Below, piece by piece: positions 60,988 through 64,000 of a DNA stretch of 64,000 bases (the first letter of the stretch is position 1; the number at the start of each line of letters is the position of its first letter). Origin of the DNA: an uncultured Chitinophaga sp. (GTDB lineage: Bacteria; Bacteroidota; Bacteroidia; Cytophagales; Cyclobacteriaceae); the NCBI GenBank assembly GCA_902168205.1, contig CABHOK010000018.1, positions 268,478 through 332,477 on the forward strand, written 5' to 3'. The position numbers and the translations under genes are program-made. The notes under the pieces are model-generated. The model saw only the letters and a list, made by a program, of their open reading frames with translations. It searched no databases and was not told the DNA's origin.

Positions 60988-61022
60988 ACTATCCCGCAGG
61001 ATAGTGCTATCCTTTGGGATAG
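60988..61022. promoter_or_regulatory. Tandem palindromes, candidate HxlR operator of doxX
   Basis: ACTATCC, CGCA, GGATAGT (60988-61005) and CTATCC, TTTG, GGATAG (61007-61022) are two inverted repeats with the same 4-bp spacer, offset by 18 bp; a further ACTAT half follows at 61024. HxlR proteins bind such sites between divergent genes. The sites look intact although the regulator is broken. Confidence 0.7.
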
Positions 61023-61087
61023 TACTATACATTCAAAAGTAAATATAGATAGGTTTGCAACATCAACGAAGAAAAATATATAGCAAG

Positions 61088-61492
61088 ATGACAAGTGAAC
61101 CGAAAAAATCAAAAGCCCTCCATGTTGTGCTTTGGATACTGCAAATTCTGCTAACCGCCATGTTGCTCTGGGCAGGTTTTGCAAAATTGTTTGAACCGAT
61201 TGAAAAGCTCTCTGCCATGTGGCCTTGGACAGGGCAGGTGCCGGTTGCATTCATAAAGTTTACAGGTATAGTAGATGTGCTGGGCGCGATGGGATTAACA
61301 TTACCCTCTCTATTACGCATCAAACCAAAGCTTACGCACGTGGCAGCTATAGCGTTTTGTGTGCTAATGATCTGTGCAATCATTTTTCACATTGCCAGAG
61401 GAGAAGCTTCGCAGATAGGTATAAATATAGTTTTGATAATTATAGCCGCATTTGTGGCTTGGGGAAGGCTTACGAGGGCGGTTATCGGGTAA
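61088..61492 (+). CDS. DoxX family membrane protein
   Basis: The start at 61088 (MTSEPKKSKALHVVLWILQIL) fits the family. About 134 residues with four transmembrane helices and the DoxX-like LLWAGFAKLFEPIEKL, AFIKFTGIVDVLGAMGLTLPSL and HVAAIAFCVLMICAIIFHIARGE. DoxX-like proteins are often regulated by HxlR factors responding to reactive aldehydes or quinones. With the regulator broken it may be constitutively expressed, but that is inference. Confidence 0.9.
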   Translation: MTSEPKKSKALHVVLWILQILLTAMLLWAGFAKLFEPIEKLSAMWPWTGQVPVAFIKFTGIVDVLGAMGLTLPSLLRIKPKLTHVAAIAFCVLMICAIIFHIARGEASQIGINIVLIIIAAFVAWGRLTRAVIG

Positions 61493-61553
61493 CGATGAGC
61501 GTATAGTCTACTTTAAGACTATGCGCTGCCGCTAATCCAATAAAGGTGAGTGG

Positions 61554-61692
61554 TCATTTTTCTTTGTCGATTTTATCAACGGTACTATCCATCACTTTCA
61601 TCTCTCCATTGACAAGTTTTTTGTGAGTTGCTAGATGCTATTGTTTCTATATTTTCTGTTTGCCCTATAAATGCGTTTAAACGATATCCCAT
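61554..61692 (-). pseudogene. Possible small frameshifted remnant
   Basis: From ATG 61692 a frame reads MGYRLNAFIGQTENIETIAS and then stops; the +1 frame continues KLVNGEMKVMDSTVDKIDKE to 61554. The two halves could be one short gene with a frameshift. No family recognised, and chance is possible. It occupies most of the gap 61493-61704. Confidence 0.25.
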
Positions 61693-61704
61693 AGCATCTA
61701 CCTG

Positions 61705-62154
61705 TTACCGCTCTACAACGGATTTAATAAACTGGTTTCTGTTTCTTAGAAACGCAATCATGTAACGCTTTAAAATTATAGAGTTAAAAAATTTCCCCAC
61801 TATACTATACGGAACTTCGTATTGAAATTTATCAGTCATTATAGTCTTGCCATCTTTCTCTTGGAAGTGATGCTCATGTTGCATACTCTTAAAGGCGCCC
61901 TTCAGCATTTTGTCTTCAAAGAAATATGGGCGGTTGAACTTCGTGATTTCAACTGACAACTGTTGTTTTATTCCGAAATGTGTTGCCTCCCAGGTTATCG
62001 TGTCACCTAATTCACAAAGTCCGCTCGTGCGGCCAGCTATAGCTTTTTCATTTGTCTGTTTTGTCGAGAGTTTATGAACATCAATATCGCGCGCGGCATC
62101 AAAACATTTGTGGATGTCGGCTTTTAATTCGGTTGCCAGATATATTGTTGTCAT
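61705..62154 (-). CDS. SRPBCC family protein
   Basis: This 149-residue protein shows the START-like fold: TELKADIHKCFDAARDIDVHKLS, ELGDTITWEATHFGIKQQLSVEI, FFEDKMLKGAFKSMQHEHHFQEKDG and a long C-terminal helix (FLRNRNQFIKSV). The family is SRPBCC ligand-binding proteins. The ligand is unknown. Cytoplasmic. Confidence 0.85.
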   Translation of the reverse strand: MTTIYLATELKADIHKCFDAARDIDVHKLSTKQTNEKAIAGRTSGLCELGDTITWEATHFGIKQQLSVEITKFNRPYFFEDKMLKGAFKSMQHEHHFQEKDGKTIMTDKFQYEVPYSIVGKFFNSIILKRYMIAFLRNRNQFIKSVVER

Positions 62155-62190
62155 TTAATGTATCTCTTTCTCTGGATTTGCTATTGAGCA

Positions 62191-62496
62191 TTAAAGCCTT
62201 GATACCCCATCAGAGTCACCTGCCTCCGGAGCTCTTCGCTGCATTGGATTTTCGGATTGCTTTCTTGTCCACTTTCGGCCATAGCGCCATAGCATGATCA
62301 TGGCAAAGATGTGAAAAGACCAGTAAATAAACGTTCCTATTAAACGCCCAAAGCCATAGGCATCGCCCTTGAATGTACCGGCTTGCAACATTAACAAGCT
62401 GTGTGCTAAGGCAAGGAATGTTATAATATTTTTTATTGCTGTTAGCAGAAAAATTGCTGCTAAAAAGATAAATATATAGCCAAGTATGCGTTTCAT
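62191..62496 (-). CDS. Small membrane protein
   Basis: The start at 62496 (MKRILGYIFIFLAAIFLLTAI) gives three hydrophobic segments and about 101 residues. No family recognised. The last residues (EAGDSDGVSRL) are encoded by a 23-bp repeat that also occurs at 63850 beside a transposase fragment, so the C-terminus may have been rewritten by an inserted or excised element. It lies 13 nt downstream of the SMI1 gene. Confidence 0.65.
   Translation of the reverse strand: MKRILGYIFIFLAAIFLLTAIKNIITFLALAHSLLMLQAGTFKGDAYGFGRLIGTFIYWSFHIFAMIMLWRYGRKWTRKQSENPMQRRAPEAGDSDGVSRL
62205..62227. repeat. 23-bp dispersed repeat (copy 1), possible IS end remnant
   Basis: CCCCATCAGAGTCACC followed by TGCCTCC. 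It differs at one base from the copy at 63850-63872. It lies inside the 3' end of the small membrane protein gene. Confidence 0.5.
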
Positions 62497-62509
62497 TTTA
62501 GGGCATATC

Positions 62510-63103
62510 TCATTTGTCTTCCGAACTCTCTTCAATCAATTTGACTGTTGAATAAAATTCACTTCCAATCAATTTATCGAATGACTTGTAACGTCTGGCT
62601 CCTGGAAGCCAGTTAGCGTAAACCCATGCTTCCCATTCTTCTCCAAACTTAACCATAGGATTCAAAAGTATAACAGAGCCGTCAATCCATTCGGAAATTT
62701 GAAGGGTTTCATTCAGAAACGAAACTTTAAAGCACTCGCTTCTTTGGTCATCACCATACGTGAAATAGTCGTCTTCAGATATAGAGACGTCATCATGCTT
62801 ATCGAATATTTCCAAAAAGTCCGGATCTTTCTTCTTTGTCCAGTCAATTTCTTCAACCGGATATAGACTGCCAGAGAAGAGTGATATTTGTTTGAAGCCA
62901 TTTGTTACCAGAAGAAATTCCTTATAGGAAGGTGGAAGCTTTATACCTAATGACTTTTCTTTTTCTTCTATTGCTTTTAATTCAGCTCCGTCAAACCCTA
63001 ACCAGTTGCTGGTTATAATGGACTTGTCGTAGTAGATCATGTTGTCTTTTACTTTGTTATGAATAGTCAGGCTGATTTTTTGAAGCAAATTAATCCAGTC
63101 CAC
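62510..63103 (-). CDS. SMI1/KNR4 family protein
   Basis: This 197-residue protein has the SMI1/KNR4 (SUKH) core: AIEEKEKSLGIKLPPSYKEFLLVTNGF, FSGSLYPVEEIDW, YFTYGDDQRSECFKVS and EEWEAWVYANWLPGARRYKSF. SUKH proteins are often immunity proteins of polymorphic toxins, but no toxin is nearby. The exact start is not certain (Met 22 is an alternative). Confidence 0.85.
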   Translation of the reverse strand: MDWINLLQKISLTIHNKVKDNMIYYDKSIITSNWLGFDGAELKAIEEKEKSLGIKLPPSYKEFLLVTNGFKQISLFSGSLYPVEEIDWTKKKDPDFLEIFDKHDDVSISEDDYFTYGDDQRSECFKVSFLNETLQISEWIDGSVILLNPMVKFGEEWEAWVYANWLPGARRYKSFDKLIGSEFYSTVKLIEESSEDK

Positions 63104-63195
63104 TTGAGTTCTTTAAAATTGAAAATATAGTTTTGTTTCGCTGCCAGGAGGCACTTTTTACAAGGCCCCTGATTCTATTGTCTATCAACGCTATA

Positions 63196-63798
63196 TTAAT
63201 TAAATAACTTATTCTTTCGAAACGGAATTCCTTTCCTGATAAGATAAGCGTGATAGGCGCTTGGTATATCGTGCGTCCATGCCGGGAGAATCAGTGTGAT
63301 CAGTATTCTGTCCAGGTGAGCGATCAATCCAACTGTGATAGCTATTGCAAAGGGAAGCCCTGCATAGCCGAATCCAATTAACGAAGTAAAAGCGATTAGT
63401 AACGTTGTCCCCCAGAGCTTTGAGAGAAATGCGTGTGTGCAGGTTTCTCTTTTAAATTTTAGCAAACTCACTACATAGCACATCGCTTCCATGACAAGAA
63501 TTGTAATTACCGCTATATTATTATTTGCGATGAGATCAGGATGTAGCAGCCAGGTACTTACTCCTATAGAGAGCCAGAATAACATATCTGTCTGACTATC
63601 GAAACGTCTCAGGGCTGGAGACGAAACATCCAAATGCCTGGCAACAATTCCATCAAGTATATCGGATATTAAGCCCAGGTACATTAAAATAAGTACGATC
63701 CACTTTGCATCATCTCTTTGAAAATAAGTTAGCACTAGAATTACCGGTGCAAGAATAAGTCGGAATGTTGTTAATGCGAGGGGTACTTTTTTATACAT
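63196..63798 (-). CDS. CDP-alcohol phosphatidyltransferase family protein
   Basis: The start at 63798 (MYKKVPLALTTFRLILAPVI) is typical; the longer frame runs into the repeat at 63850. About 200 residues with six hydrophobic helices. The CDP-alcohol motif is DILDGIVARHLDVSSPALRRFDSQTD. DG, AR and DxxxD are all present, but the usual glycine before the last D pair appears to be leucine. The family makes phospholipids at the inner membrane. The substrate is unknown. Confidence 0.85.
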   Translation of the reverse strand: MYKKVPLALTTFRLILAPVILVLTYFQRDDAKWIVLILMYLGLISDILDGIVARHLDVSSPALRRFDSQTDMLFWLSIGVSTWLLHPDLIANNNIAVITILVMEAMCYVVSLLKFKRETCTHAFLSKLWGTTLLIAFTSLIGFGYAGLPFAIAITVGLIAHLDRILITLILPAWTHDIPSAYHAYLIRKGIPFRKNKLFN

Positions 63799-63849
63799 GG
63801 TAATTGCATTAAGTGAGAGTATATTTCTATTTACTGATATTCGTTGTCT

Positions 63850-63872
63850 CCCCATCAGAGTCACCGGCCTCC
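63850..63872. repeat. 23-bp dispersed repeat (copy 2) next to a transposase end
   Basis: CCCCATCAGAGTCACC followed by GGCCTCC. It lies 22 bp beyond the stop codon of the transposase fragment at 63895, the place expected for an IS terminal repeat, and matches 62205-62227. Confidence 0.55.
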
Positions 63873-63894
63873 ATTTAAGTTTACCCACAAAATA

Positions 63895-64000
63895 TTATGT
63901 CGAATTAATTCCATGTTTATATCCTTCGAGGAGTGATTGAAAATGGGCATAGCCTTTCCAGATCGTTTGCCAGCCCGGCAGTCCTTTCTGTTTCATTCCC
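63895..64000 (-). CDS. Transposase C-terminus, IS4-like (partial, cut by right edge)
   Basis: On the minus strand, 34 codons run from the window edge to TAA 63897-63895. The encoded end, including PGWQTIWKGYAHFQSLLEG, resembles the C-terminus of IS4-family transposases (xxKxGxPGxxTLWRGxxxLxxLxEG). The body of the element lies beyond the window. The 23-bp repeat next to it may be its terminal repeat. Confidence 0.55.
   Translation of the reverse strand, partial: GMKQKGLPGWQTIWKGYAHFQSLLEGYKHGINST

Noticed and set aside
1..64000. CRISPR arrays, tRNA or rRNA genes
   Set aside because: No regularly spaced identical repeats of 20-40 nt with unique spacers, and no cloverleaf or rRNA-like segment was found by reading both strands; a tRNA scan was not run.

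Overview
The window looks like chromosomal DNA of a member of the Bacteroidota, most likely order Cytophagales. The evidence is a glycosidase with a type IX secretion C-terminal signal, a TonB-dependent receptor paired with a DUF4249 lipoprotein, ECF sigma/anti-sigma pairs, DUF4252, DUF4139, DUF4199, DUF1361 and DUF2141 families, a BatA-type protein, and few Shine-Dalgarno sequences. All calls were made by eye from sequence; no database search was run. There are no rRNA or tRNA genes and no CRISPR array. The only trace of a mobile element is a transposase C-terminus at the right edge, together with a short repeat that may be its end.

Region by region. 1-4265 (minus) is a periplasmic molybdenum hydroxylase operon: a 2Fe-2S subunit, a Tat-exported molybdopterin subunit, a cytochrome c, a DUF4440 protein and XdhC (cut by the left edge). 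A Crp/Fnr-like palindrome lies upstream. 4960-8229 (minus) is a haem and cytochrome-assembly group: MOSC protein, HemJ, SCO, a second cytochrome c and a TPR protein. A Crp/Fnr regulator diverges from it. 9838-12607 is an ECF sigma, anti-sigma and triple DUF4252 locus with a recognisable ECF promoter. 12657-18450 holds two ABC exporter pairs, a Tat-type Gfo/Idh/MocA oxidoreductase and a SemiSWEET. 18723-28815 holds a GH30 lipoprotein, small stress and membrane genes, a frameshifted DUF4139 gene, and a modular secreted GH16 beta-glucanase. A perfect LacI-type operator lies just upstream of the GH16 gene.

29004-33445 carries a rhodanese-thioredoxin fusion, a serine hydrolase, a NUMOD4/HNH protein, an 820-nt stretch with no credible gene, a Zn-ribbon protein and a short SSB. 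33472-35870 is a second ECF locus. 36021-43051 runs in one direction: a BatA/VWA protein, a UPF0175 antitoxin with a wrecked DUF3368 toxin, a dihydroorotase homologue that has lost its metal ligands, two DUF4199 proteins and two glycosyltransferases. 43142-47728 holds an OmpA protein, a bestrophin-like channel, a TPR protein, a GNAT and an MFS transporter. 47799-54845 (minus) is a TonB receptor operon. 55142-64000 is mostly small or unknown genes, with an HxlR regulator broken by an amber codon next to an intact double operator and DoxX.

Three themes stand out. (1) Three genes are broken by small lesions: DUF4139, the DUF3368 toxin and HxlR. (2) Intergenic DNA carries two dispersed repeat classes: 7-nt periodic repeats, and a double-hairpin element placed exactly after stop codons. 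(3) There is a strong context bias in which isoleucine is encoded ATA mainly when the preceding base is T, giving the window many TATA words.
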